Shown: positions 1-7,077, numbered from the stretch's first letter. The stretch is 20,311 bases of DNA from CAYUCE01 sp964443275 (GCA_964443275.1 CAYUCE010000033.1:1-20311), one strand, 5' to 3'. The notes: a model not told the origin generated them from the letters alone. A program made the numbers and translations.

Positions 1-306
1 GACCATGCTCTGCATTTTTTAATGTCCGTTTTATGCAATAATTACTTGCCAAAGAGGAGAGTTGGAAGCAAGGTAAAAAAGAAGTATGATCGGGCTAAGA
101 CTCCTTTTAGGAGAGTCCTAGAGTCGCCGGTTATAGATAAAAAAGCCAAGGATGCGCTTGCACAGGAATACGAGGAGCTAAACCCGGCAGCCCTAAAGAG
201 GAAGATCACCAGGCTGCAGGAGGAGCTGGAGAGGGTTAATCAGCGTAAGAGAGATGCCAGTAAAGAGAAGCAAAATGCCAAGGATTTGGAGTACCTTTCT
301 AAGTGA
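1..306 (+). CDS. Integrase-type transposase, C-terminal part (5' end outside window)
   Basis: The reading frame is open to the left edge, so this is the tail of a longer gene; the ATG at 22 is internal. The visible part runs from residues resembling DHALHFL through a basic KRRVGSKVKKKYD stretch, the KTPFRRVLES motif and a C-terminal Lys/Glu-rich helix containing LNPAALKRKI. I recognise this combination from the C-terminal region of integrase-core (DDE) transposases found in Firmicutes and Actinobacteria insertion sequences. The catalytic DDE residues would lie upstream and cannot be seen. The stop codon overlaps a short direct repeat that recurs 36 bases on, which fits the end of an insertion sequence. 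Whether the element is intact cannot be judged here. The IS family is not assigned. Confidence 0.8.
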   Translation, partial: DHALHFLMSVLCNNYLPKRRVGSKVKKKYDRAKTPFRRVLESPVIDKKAKDALAQEYEELNPAALKRKITRLQEELERVNQRKRDASKEKQNAKDLEYLSK

Positions 307-349
307 GGCAACGATAGGTGTTTCGAGTACTTTTTTAAATGAGGCAACG
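304..349. repeat. Direct repeats at probable IS end
   Basis: The decamer TGAGGCAACG occurs at 304-313 (its TGA is the transposase stop) and again at 340-349. The similarity extends a little on both sides (A-x-TGAGGCAACG-xxx-GG). Short repeats directly behind a transposase gene usually belong to the transposase-binding end of the element. The exact element boundary is not visible because the other end is outside the window. Confidence 0.5.
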
Positions 350-469
350 GGGGTAATTGGACACTGCTTCTGACAAAATTAAGGTTCTTGTTACTCTAAA
401 ATATCTCCGTAGATAATGAGAAAGAATCTGACCTAAAAGTAATGGAAAGGACCAGCCATATATGTAAAC

Positions 470-793
470 TTACCTTCCCCAAAGTGGATCGTTGCCAAAT
501 TGCTTTATCCATTCCTCACGGTAACGATTTTTTGAAGGTAAACTCTGGATGATCTCATCTTTCTTAAATGAATACTGATAATTACGGCAATAATCCATTA
601 CTAATCGATAGGCCCGGACTATCTCTTTAATCTTATTTTCACATACCTCCCTTTCATCTTTACAATTATCCGGGTGCCACTTCCTGGCTAGCTTTCGATA
701 TTGTTCTCTTATCTCCCTCATCGTTGCCCTTTCAGGTATTTTTAGTATTTTAGCAGCTTTATAAATTTCCTCGGAATTTAACCTATACTCCAT
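470..793 (-). CDS. Small J-domain (DnaJ-like) co-chaperone
   Basis: This 107-residue protein has a J domain at about residues 9-70 with the HPD tripeptide at 40-42 (KWHPDNC), preceded by the basic helix QYRKLARK. The HPD loop stimulates the ATPase of DnaK-type Hsp70 partners. There is no Gly/Phe region, zinc-finger domain or substrate-binding domain, so it is not full DnaJ. The tail (about 80-107), rich in aromatic and basic residues, presumably selects the client. The ATG is supported by AAAGGAG about nine bases upstream. This ribosome-binding site lies inside the decayed COG3199 frame, whose stop overlaps the start. The Hsp70 partner and client are unknown. It is a cytosolic protein. Confidence 0.85.
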   Translation of the reverse strand: MEYRLNSEEIYKAAKILKIPERATMREIREQYRKLARKWHPDNCKDEREVCENKIKEIVRAYRLVMDYCRNYQYSFKKDEIIQSLPSKNRYREEWIKQFGNDPLWGR

Positions 794-1061
794 AGGCTAC
801 AGCTCCTTTCACCTTAATCGCAGCCTCATTGCCATTTCCACCAATGGGGGTGACTATTATTTTCTCCTTTTGATTTTCGTCCAGAAGCCTCAAAATATCC
901 TTTTCATTTAAATCTTTACCCGTTAATTTTCCTTTTTTAACGGCATCGATATCCAGTAAGGTTTTAGAAAGCCCCAATTTATCACAAATGGCCTTCAGTG
1001 TAGTGCCGGGACCGATTACCCGTATTATTATCCGGAAATATCCAATCCGGCGAGTAGTGAT
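783..1061 (-). pseudogene. Remnant of COG3199-type ATP-NAD kinase
   Basis: The frame between the stop of the upstream gene (1062) and the stop at 783 encodes an internal piece resembling the C-terminal half of COG3199 ATP-NAD kinases: VIGPGTTLKAICDKLGL, then SKTLLDIDAVKKGKL, then IIVTPIGGNG. In the intact family the last motif continues into a phenylalanine/glycine stretch ending GRGNQQ-SP. Here it changes abruptly to unrelated residues and stops. The N-terminal nucleotide-binding half (GGDGT region) is missing. The only usable start would be a TTG at 977, which begins in the middle of the conserved block and has no convincing ribosome-binding site. I read it as a decayed fragment, not a working 64-residue protein. 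Confidence 0.7.
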
Positions 1062-1739
1062 TCAACTCCTCTTTTGAAGGTTAGTTCTTTGCAAATCCCT
1101 CAAAAATAATTTCCCTTTTCGGGAAAGCTTATAATAAGTGTGATTCATATGTTTATCCCAACCTTCCTGCCGATGATAGCTTTCCAACATAGTCCCTTCT
1201 ACCCTTTTTAATAAACCTTTCTCAAGCAATATCTCTAAGCGATTACGTGCTTCTACCACCTCCATCTTGAGATTTATGGCTAGATTCCAGGTGTATTCCG
1301 GCCCCACAGATTGGATGAATTCCAAGATTTCTATATCGCGTTCATCCTCAACTTCCTCCTCAATATAACCTTTCGTCAACAATAACTGATATAATTCCCC
1401 GCTTATTTGGTCACATAGGTCTCGATACTCATCAAATAGACCCTGAGCTTCCTCATTACTCTCCTGCTCCGATATCTCCCTAGCTTCCCTTAAATCCTTT
1501 ATGCAGGTTCTCAAGCGATCAGCTAGTGAACAAATTTGATTTAATTGGTTTAACTTCTTGGATAACTTAGCTAGTTTTTTTGGATCAGTACTTACCTCAG
1601 GTTGGGCTAGAAGTTTCCTTACTCGCTGTTGCTTACCCTCTAATTTCTCAACTCGGGACCATATCTGCTCATCATTAAGGTAATTTCCATCAGAAAGAGA
1701 CATATTATCTGATAGCGTTACAATGCTATCGATTACCAA
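1062..1739 (-). CDS. RF1-domain-1-like / DUF2250-like winged-helix fusion protein
   Basis: The protein has 225 residues. Residues about 26-135 resemble domain 1 (PCRF region) of bacterial release factor RF1: helical KLEGKQQRVRKLL, then QPEVSTDPKKLAKLSK, then a long coiled region, ending in LYQLLLTKGY...EDERD, which matches the RF1 stretch LLLPKDPxDER. RF1 then continues to its GGQ catalytic domain; here it is replaced by a winged-helix-like domain (about 137-215, ILEFIQSVGPEYTWNLA...LLEKGLLKRV...YYKLSRKGKLFL) typical of DUF2250. No GGQ or codon-recognition motif is present, so it cannot release peptides. A role in nucleic-acid or ribosome binding is inference. The TTG start at 1739 has no clear ribosome-binding site; an in-frame ATG at residue 13 is possible. 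Confidence 0.65.
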   Translation of the reverse strand: MVIDSIVTLSDNMSLSDGNYLNDEQIWSRVEKLEGKQQRVRKLLAQPEVSTDPKKLAKLSKKLNQLNQICSLADRLRTCIKDLREAREISEQESNEEAQGLFDEYRDLCDQISGELYQLLLTKGYIEEEVEDERDIEILEFIQSVGPEYTWNLAINLKMEVVEARNRLEILLEKGLLKRVEGTMLESYHRQEGWDKHMNHTYYKLSRKGKLFLRDLQRTNLQKRS

Positions 1740-1805
1740 ATTTTACTCTATATTCACTATCCTATCCGCCTTGAAATCTCGTTAAAATAAAAAAGAAGTA
1801 GGAAA

Positions 1806-2699
1806 TTAGAACTCGATTGTTTTCCCGCACTGCAACTTATGGAAATTATCCCCGAATTCATCTGAAAGCCTACATTCTGCTTTAAACCCTGTACAATGCC
1901 CGGCGTGGATTTCCTCAACTTTTAGGCCTCTTAACCCCTCAATTACTTTATCGATTTTTTGCTGGTCGGCGTGTAGCAGGTGAAAACCCCCGATAACCGC
2001 TCTTACTTTATCGATTTGAGTCAATGATTTACACTTTCTGACTATACTTACTATTCCAGCATGAGAACATCCGGTTACTACCACTAATCCGTGGGGAGTA
2101 ACCACCGCCAAAGACATATCATCGAGCATATTATCGCTCGCTAGCTTTCCACCCTGTAAAGTATAGCGCTTAGAACTTGACTTCTTCTCATACTCAACTC
2201 TATCCGCCAATGATATTTCACCGGTAGTAATAATCCCATTGGTCAGTTTCAATGGATCCCTAGTAAGAGTCCATATCCCACCCAGTTTTTCCGCTTCTAT
2301 TTTGGTCTCTCCACTAACCCCAGCATGCCTAAGATAAGGATCAGTGGTCAAATTGACCCGGAATATCTCCGGATGGGCAACTATGGGGATATCATCCTTT
2401 TTAACTAGCTCCAGCATTTGGAGCAGCCCACCTGTATGATCATAATGACAATGGGAAAGAAAAATGGTGTCTATCTCTTTAATGTTAACTCCCATCAGGT
2501 CTGCGTTATGAAGAATAGGTGTTGCATCTGTACCGGTGTCAAATAAAATATTTCTGCTGGTTGCGTCCTCACCTTTAACTTGGAGGGAAAAGGAAACCCC
2601 GTGCTGGGCGAAGAAAGGGGTACTATAACCCGCAAAATCCTCCACCAGCGTATGTATTTTTATCTTGTCTACTTTTTGATTATCAATTTCCATATTCAC
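1806..2699 (-). CDS. MBL-fold metallohydrolase, COG1237 family (copy 1)
   Basis: This is a 297-residue metallo-beta-lactamase-fold protein. The metal-binding motif is SHCHYDHTGG at residues 82-91 (His83, His85, Asp87, His88), followed by TGCSHAG and GGFHLL, and a C-terminal AGHCTGF segment. That set of motifs marks COG1237, the group containing an archaeal dihydropterin/ribofuranosylaminobenzene-phosphate synthase; most bacterial members are uncharacterised. The N-terminal pattern EDFAGYSTPFFAQHGVSF and FDTGTD are also typical. There is no signal peptide, so it should be cytosolic. The ATG follows AGGAGGT at ideal distance. It lies 117 bases downstream of the NuoBCDI-like operon on the same strand. 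A paralogue (5367-6203) sits at the other side of that operon. Substrate unknown. Confidence 0.85.
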   Translation of the reverse strand: MNMEIDNQKVDKIKIHTLVEDFAGYSTPFFAQHGVSFSLQVKGEDATSRNILFDTGTDATPILHNADLMGVNIKEIDTIFLSHCHYDHTGGLLQMLELVKKDDIPIVAHPEIFRVNLTTDPYLRHAGVSGETKIEAEKLGGIWTLTRDPLKLTNGIITTGEISLADRVEYEKKSSSKRYTLQGGKLASDNMLDDMSLAVVTPHGLVVVTGCSHAGIVSIVRKCKSLTQIDKVRAVIGGFHLLHADQQKIDKVIEGLRGLKVEEIHAGHCTGFKAECRLSDEFGDNFHKLQCGKTIEF

Positions 2700-2816
2700 C
2701 TCCTATATTCAAGACTTTCTCTATTAGCAGGCTCCAGGCAAGTTCTGTACTTTCAATGGACCTGAGAAGAAAGGCACTTTAACTAGAGTTAGCCATACAT
2801 AGGTGATTAAAGAAAA

Positions 2817-3209
2817 TTAGCTATCTATTTCCTCCTCCGATAAAGGGGGTTTAATCACCGCTTTGGAATCAAAGGTGGAAAGGAAAAAGCCCTTTCCAAG
2901 TTTTAGAGCTCCTTTTGGGCATATGTCTTCACATAACCCACAGAAGCAACACTTCCCTAGATCTATCTGAGGGTAGGTTTGGGAATATTTATCTTTATAT
3001 TTTTCAGGAGCTTCTACCATTTGAATTGCCCGATTTGGACATATTTTGGCGCAAAGTTCGCAGCTTATACATTTATCAACATCATACTCATGTTCTCCTC
3101 GATACCCATCCGGGATGGGAATAGATTCATGAGGGAATCTGACGGTCATCGGCTTTTTCAGGAGATTCCGGAAAAGCTCTGCAATTATTCCAAACTCCAC
3201 TTCTATCAC
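2817..3209 (-). CDS. NuoI/EchF-like 2[4Fe-4S] ferredoxin subunit
   Basis: This 130-residue polyferredoxin has two classical cluster motifs: Cys47-Cys50-Cys53-Cys57 and Cys87-Cys90-Cys93-Cys97, each ending in CP. The N-terminal part (LFRNLLKKPMTVRFPHE) and the YPQIDLGKCCFCGLC segment are characteristic of the NuoI/EchF/MbhN subunits that pass electrons between a ferredoxin or flavoprotein and the NuoB-like subunit. Both clusters look intact, unlike the altered cysteine motifs in the B- and D-like partners. It starts with GTG, overlapping the stop of the D-like gene by four bases (GTGA), so the two are translationally coupled. It is the last gene of the four-gene operon. Confidence 0.88.
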   Translation of the reverse strand: MIEVEFGIIAELFRNLLKKPMTVRFPHESIPIPDGYRGEHEYDVDKCISCELCAKICPNRAIQMVEAPEKYKDKYSQTYPQIDLGKCCFCGLCEDICPKGALKLGKGFFLSTFDSKAVIKPPLSEEEIDS

Positions 3210-4369
3210 CTATCCATGTCCGCCGGACATATATTTAAACTCCAATAGATGGCCGGTATGTCCGCGATCTCAGATCCTACTAGCAAGTGCTCAAGGACTG
3301 GTATCATATGTAGAAGATCGGGTCCTCTTATCTTGCATCTGTATGGCTTTTCCTCTCCAGTGCTTTTCATATATATCCCAGCCTCCCCTCTGGCAATTTC
3401 ATTGCGTACGTATACTTCACCCTCCGGTATTTTACCCTTTATTTTAGGTTTCATAGGTTTTAAATTTTCATTTGGTAATCTATCAAGGGCCTGTCTTACG
3501 ATCTTGATGGATTCCTCAATTTCTCTTTTTCTTATTATACACCTGGCGTGAGCGTCACCTTCTGGGCAAACCGGTATCTCAAAATCGAATTCATCATATA
3601 CTTCATAAGGATCATCCCTTCTCACATCCGCCTTTAGCCCGGATGCTCGAAGCACCGGACCAGTAGCTCCCAGCCTTATTGCATCATCCAGCTCCAAGGC
3701 TCCCACTCCCCGTGTCCTGGCTGAGATGGTTACATTATCGTACCCTTCAAATTCATACAGCATCTGTTCCATTTGATCTAAAACTTTATTTATTTTTTCC
3801 TCGGCTCCATTGGGTAGATCTCTTCTTACTCCTCCCGGACAAATATATCCGGCGGGATAAACCCTCCCTCCAGTTATCAGTTCAAATAAGTCCAGTATAT
3901 AATCCCTGTATCCAAAGGCCACTTTGAACCCAGTATCAAAACCAAGGCCCATAGACATAGCTCCGTACCAGATGATATGAGATTGAATGCGAGATAGTTC
4001 TGCCATGATCACTCTAATATACCTGGCCCGTCTTGGTATTTCACTACCCATCAATTGATCGACGGCTTCTGCGTGAATTAGGTTCCAATTAAGGGACTCC
4101 AAGACGCAAAGTCTATCTGAGAGTACAGCATTTTGCATTGGTGTTCGGTATTCCATCAGCTTTTCAAATCCTCTATGGAGGTATCCCGGGTCAGCTCGTG
4201 CCGATATTATTTCCTCTCCTTTTATCATTAGTTTGACGCCGAAGTTGCCCGATCCAGGATGAGCAGGTCCGAAGAGCAATTCATATGTTCCATCTGCCTT
4301 ACTTGCCTCTTTTGCTTCTTTTATTTGTTCAATCCCAGTAAACTTTTTCACGTTCGTTTCCTCTATCAT
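3206..4369 (-). CDS. NuoD/[NiFe]-hydrogenase large-subunit homologue lacking Ni ligands
   Basis: This 387-residue protein belongs to the NuoD / group 4 hydrogenase large-subunit family (GPAHPGSG at 34-41, YLHRGFEKLMEYRT at 63-76, RARYIRVIMAELSRIQSH, PGGVRRDLP). Group 4 hydrogenases bind Ni-Fe with two CxxC motifs. Here the N-terminal one is Cys88-x-x-Glu91 (DRLCVLES) and the C-terminal one Cys381-x-x-Asp384 (SLNICPADMDR). The NuoD quinone-site features also appear absent: the HRG...RT-Tyr position is Pro77, and the usual His-Gly after GPxHP is altered. I infer that it neither makes hydrogen nor reduces quinone in the usual way; Ehr-type hydrogenase-related complexes are the nearest described precedent. 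The ATG follows GGGAGGAACATT and overlaps the C-like gene by 41 bases. Confidence 0.85.
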   Translation of the reverse strand: MIEETNVKKFTGIEQIKEAKEASKADGTYELLFGPAHPGSGNFGVKLMIKGEEIISARADPGYLHRGFEKLMEYRTPMQNAVLSDRLCVLESLNWNLIHAEAVDQLMGSEIPRRARYIRVIMAELSRIQSHIIWYGAMSMGLGFDTGFKVAFGYRDYILDLFELITGGRVYPAGYICPGGVRRDLPNGAEEKINKVLDQMEQMLYEFEGYDNVTISARTRGVGALELDDAIRLGATGPVLRASGLKADVRRDDPYEVYDEFDFEIPVCPEGDAHARCIIRKREIEESIKIVRQALDRLPNENLKPMKPKIKGKIPEGEVYVRNEIARGEAGIYMKSTGEEKPYRCKIRGPDLLHMIPVLEHLLVGSEIADIPAIYWSLNICPADMDR

Positions 4370-4838
4370 AATGTTCCTCCCTTACGTAATCTCTCCAATC
4401 AAAATCCTTTTTAAATGGAGGTGGACCTTCCCAATCTTCCAAGAAAAGGGGTTCTAAATCGGGGTTATTGACAAATTCTACTCCAAAAAGCTCATGTAAC
4501 TCTCGTTCGTGTATCTGGGCACTCCCACCCCACAGTGGCACTGCAGATTCAATGGTAGGTTCTTTGCGGTTAATCTGCGTCTTTACAGTGAGAAGGACCC
4601 TATCTGTATATGACCAGAGGTGATAGGTCAATTCATAGATTTCCTCGTCCGGCCAGTCGGTTACTGAGATGGCCGAACAGTGATTGAAACCCGCTTTTTT
4701 AGCCCACTTGAGCATGTCCATGAGGATTTTTTTGTCGATTGATATCCAGAGCCTTCTATCTCCCTGTTTCCTCTCCTTGACTTCGAATTTGGAACATATT
4801 CGTTCTATTAACTCCGACTGTTCTACGCTATTGTTCAT
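4329..4838 (-). CDS. NuoC/EchD-like 30-kDa subunit
   Basis: This 169-residue protein has the signature of the complex I 30-kDa subunit: HERELHELFGVEF at about 110-122, preceded by the typical alpha/beta domain and followed by a Pro/Asp-rich tail with LEPLFLEDWEGPPPFKKDF. The family has no cofactor; it buttresses the NuoB and NuoD subunits. Its separate presence between B- and D-like genes, in the order B-C-D-I, follows complex I and Ech/Fpo operons. The ATG is preceded by AGGAG, which overlaps the stop of the B-like gene, and its own 3' end overlaps the start of the D-like gene. The spacing implies a single transcript. Confidence 0.88.
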   Translation of the reverse strand: MNNSVEQSELIERICSKFEVKERKQGDRRLWISIDKKILMDMLKWAKKAGFNHCSAISVTDWPDEEIYELTYHLWSYTDRVLLTVKTQINRKEPTIESAVPLWGGSAQIHERELHELFGVEFVNNPDLEPLFLEDWEGPPPFKKDFDWRDYVREEHYDRGNEREKVYWD

Positions 4839-4846
4839 AGTTTCTC

Positions 4847-5272
4847 CTAATCCATTTCCTTTACGTGCTTAAATATTTTCTCACAAGCTTCAAATACTGC
4901 TTCCGGTCGCGGTGGGCATCCAGGTATGTACATATTAACCGGTAGATAATCCTCTAAATTTTTTATCGTGTTATAGGAATCCCAGTACATCCCACCGGTC
5001 ATAGTACATGAACCCAGAGCGATTACCACCTTCGGCTCGGGCATCTGATCATATATTCTCTGAGCTCTTTTTATGGATTTAAAAGTTTGGTAGCCGGCAA
5101 TAAATAGAACGTCGGCGTGTCGAGGGGTTCCCACTATCAACATTCCGAACCTTTCCATATCCCACCTGGAACCAACTACCGGAATTAGCTCCGCAAAGCC
5201 GCATGAATTGAACCAGTTAAAGATCCATATGGCCCTAATTAAAGTCTTCAATTTAGTAGACTCTTTAACCAT
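4847..5272 (-). CDS. NuoB/EchC-like small subunit with an incomplete cluster-binding site
   Basis: This 141-residue protein matches the NuoB/hydrogenase small-subunit family: RWDMERFGMLIVGTPRHADVL at 36-56, ALGSCTMTGG with Cys89, and IPGCPPRPE with Cys119. These two cysteines and an N-terminal pair normally hold the terminal [4Fe-4S] cluster. Hydrogenase relatives have NSCxGCD at the N-terminal site and complex I has two adjacent cysteines; here it reads NSCGFAE, with Cys24 and Ala27. Only three of the four ligands are therefore evident. An alternative ligand (Glu28, or a nearby side chain) or a different cluster is possible. The bases at this site read clearly in one frame. The ATG follows AAGGAGGT. 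No membrane subunit gene lies upstream. Confidence 0.85.
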   Translation of the reverse strand: MVKESTKLKTLIRAIWIFNWFNSCGFAELIPVVGSRWDMERFGMLIVGTPRHADVLFIAGYQTFKSIKRAQRIYDQMPEPKVVIALGSCTMTGGMYWDSYNTIKNLEDYLPVNMYIPGCPPRPEAVFEACEKIFKHVKEMD

Positions 5273-5366
5273 CTTTGACCTCCTTTTGCAAAACCACTTG
5301 ACGGTTTCCCAGCGTCTTTTCTTCTCTAGCAGGCAAATTTTTATATCACCTTTTGTTATTCATGGA

Positions 5367-6203
5367 TTAGTCCGTTTGTTCGACTTTTATTAGCTTGCCC
5401 ACCCCAACCTGGATATAGTCGCTGCCGTAAGCTTCTTTAAACAGTTTTCGTGTACGATCTCCCGAACAGTGGCAGGGTCCGACCTTCTGTACTTTCTCCT
5501 TTTCAAATTCTTTTATGATTTCATTTATCTGGGCACCACTGGCTCCACTGAGATGAAATCCTCCGATAACTAAATAAACCTTTTCCCCGGTTATCTCCTT
5601 TGCTTTCCTGATTATGTTTACTATACCCGGATGTGCACAACCCGTAATTACTATTGCCCCTTCTTCTGTTTTTATTATTAGGGATTGTTCTTTAATATGA
5701 GTACCTAGCTGGCCTGTGGAATAGACTTGCCCAAATATTTGCATCGATTTTTTTACCTCCACAATTTCTGCACCTGTTTCTTCCACATTTATTTTGAATC
5801 GATCCGGGAAAGATTTAGGTAAGTAGACATATATCTGATTATTCCTTTCCAGCAAATCGGACAATCCGCCTGTGTGATCACCGTGCTCGTGGGAAAGAAC
5901 CACTAGATCTATATCTTGGATGTCTATATTTAACTTTTCCATATTCGATAAAAGAATTTGGCCATTTCCTCCGGTATCGAATAGGATGGTCTTATCTAAA
6001 CCCCGGATTAAACAGGAAAACCCCCAGGCAGTCTTAAGATTTGGTTTATAATTGTAGTTATCATAGATAACAGTTAAGGTAATTTTCTCATCCATTGTTT
6101 GGTTTGTTGAAAATTTCGTACCAGTTACCGGTTTTATTGCTGTACCTATAAGGGTAAGAAAAATCATAAAGCTTATCACCGCCCTCTCTATTATCGCAAA
6201 CAT
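5367..6203 (-). CDS. MBL-fold metallohydrolase, COG1237 family, with N-terminal hydrophobic segment (copy 2)
   Basis: This 278-residue paralogue of the protein at 1806-2699 has SHEHGDHTGG at 104-113 (His105, His107, Asp109, His110), TGCAHPGIVNIIRKA, VIGGFHL and GPCHCSGD. Unlike copy 1 it begins with a hydrophobic stretch at about residues 8-23 (AVISFMIFLTLIGTAI), which looks like a signal anchor or signal peptide. No lipobox cysteine is present. It may act outside the membrane or be tethered to it. The first ATG lies one base after the stop of the DUF89 gene, so the two are probably co-translated; there is no strong ribosome-binding site, and a downstream ATG at residue 13 would remove half of the hydrophobic segment. 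Substrate unknown. Confidence 0.82.
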   Translation of the reverse strand: MFAIIERAVISFMIFLTLIGTAIKPVTGTKFSTNQTMDEKITLTVIYDNYNYKPNLKTAWGFSCLIRGLDKTILFDTGGNGQILLSNMEKLNIDIQDIDLVVLSHEHGDHTGGLSDLLERNNQIYVYLPKSFPDRFKINVEETGAEIVEVKKSMQIFGQVYSTGQLGTHIKEQSLIIKTEEGAIVITGCAHPGIVNIIRKAKEITGEKVYLVIGGFHLSGASGAQINEIIKEFEKEKVQKVGPCHCSGDRTRKLFKEAYGSDYIQVGVGKLIKVEQTD

Positions 6204-6204
6204 C

Positions 6205-7077
6205 TCAATCAGGCCCGTTTTCTTTTAATATCATCTCTCCGGTATCCACCCCTAGATCAGAAGCTATTACCGGGCATTTAGCCATTAGCATAAAGAATAA
6301 GTGTTTATCTTCCAAATCGCTTAAGCCCTCATAATTCCCTTGTCCTTTGGAGATAACTAGATGGTGTTCATCAATCCAAGACTTTACTTCATCGGAGTTA
6401 TGTACGGGGCCCGATCCGGGATCGCCATTAGTTAACTCATAAATTTCGATCTTCAGGATATCATTCAGTTGAACATATCTTGTATCCTCTATAGTGGCAT
6501 CGTTAAGAAAAGGTCCCCCTTTAACCACAAAGGATATCTTGTCTAGGTTCCCAACCTCCAATAAGGTTTTGACCAACAGCTTATCAAAGGCTATTTCTCC
6601 GGCATTATCTGCAAAATATAAGAGATTCGTAGAAGTCTCTAACCGGCGTTTGAACTCACGGTAATCATCGATTGCAAAATCTCTCTTCAAACTACGGACT
6701 ATGGCTTTCTCAAGTTCAAAATCACCTCGGGGACCAAAATCTATTATATTTCCAGCTATAGCCAACCTAACCGCAGTATTTAGTGGGTCTTTACTTTTTT
6801 GAATTTTCGCTTTCAATTGAGGGACGATCTTTAAGGCTTGCTTATTACTTTTGATCTTAGCTTCCCTGTATGGGTCATCCACTCCGGTTTCATTTCTTAC
6901 TATCCCATGTACCAACCTAGCCATTTCCAAGGGGGGTGAGGATAAATCAAATTTCGAACAGGCTTTTAATAACTTTTTTATTACCTGTCTCTGCTTTAGT
7001 TCGTCCTGTTTGGTGAAACGAAGTGCTTCCAGAGCTTGGGATAAAAAACAGGGTATACAATCCAATTTCAATTTCAT
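6205..7077 (-). CDS. DUF89 / ARMT1-like damage-control phosphatase
   Basis: This 290-residue protein has the DUF89 hallmarks in order: the N-terminal DCIPC pair (Cys7, Cys10), AIAGNIIDFG (108-115), YFADNAGEIAFDK (154-166, metal-binding Asp157/Asn158), KGGPFLNDAT (186-195) and SKGQGNYEGL (243-252). The N-terminal cysteine pair indicates the bacterial/archaeal COG1578 branch. DUF89 proteins are metal-dependent phosphatases thought to remove harmful phosphometabolites; the substrate of this branch is not established. Length matches the family. The ribosome-binding site before the ATG is weak. It is followed after one base by the MBL copy 2, suggesting linked function, and lies 104 bases downstream of metV. 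Confidence 0.85.
   Translation of the reverse strand: MKLKLDCIPCFLSQALEALRFTKQDELKQRQVIKKLLKACSKFDLSSPPLEMARLVHGIVRNETGVDDPYREAKIKSNKQALKIVPQLKAKIQKSKDPLNTAVRLAIAGNIIDFGPRGDFELEKAIVRSLKRDFAIDDYREFKRRLETSTNLLYFADNAGEIAFDKLLVKTLLEVGNLDKISFVVKGGPFLNDATIEDTRYVQLNDILKIEIYELTNGDPGSGPVHNSDEVKSWIDEHHLVISKGQGNYEGLSDLEDKHLFFMLMAKCPVIASDLGVDTGEMILKENGPD

Noticed and set aside
783..977. 64-residue ORF starting with TTG on the minus strand
   Set aside because: It begins inside the conserved COG3199 block, has no convincing ribosome-binding site and lacks both ends of the family; treated as part of a decayed gene.
2915..3551. Plus-strand ORFs of 69, 89 and 100 residues opposite the NuoI/D-like genes
   Set aside because: They are antisense shadows of strongly recognised genes and show no family features or ribosome-binding sites.
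3206..5272. Functional group 4 [NiFe]-hydrogenase
   Set aside because: Both CxxC motifs of the large subunit are missing their second cysteine and no membrane or maturation genes are present.
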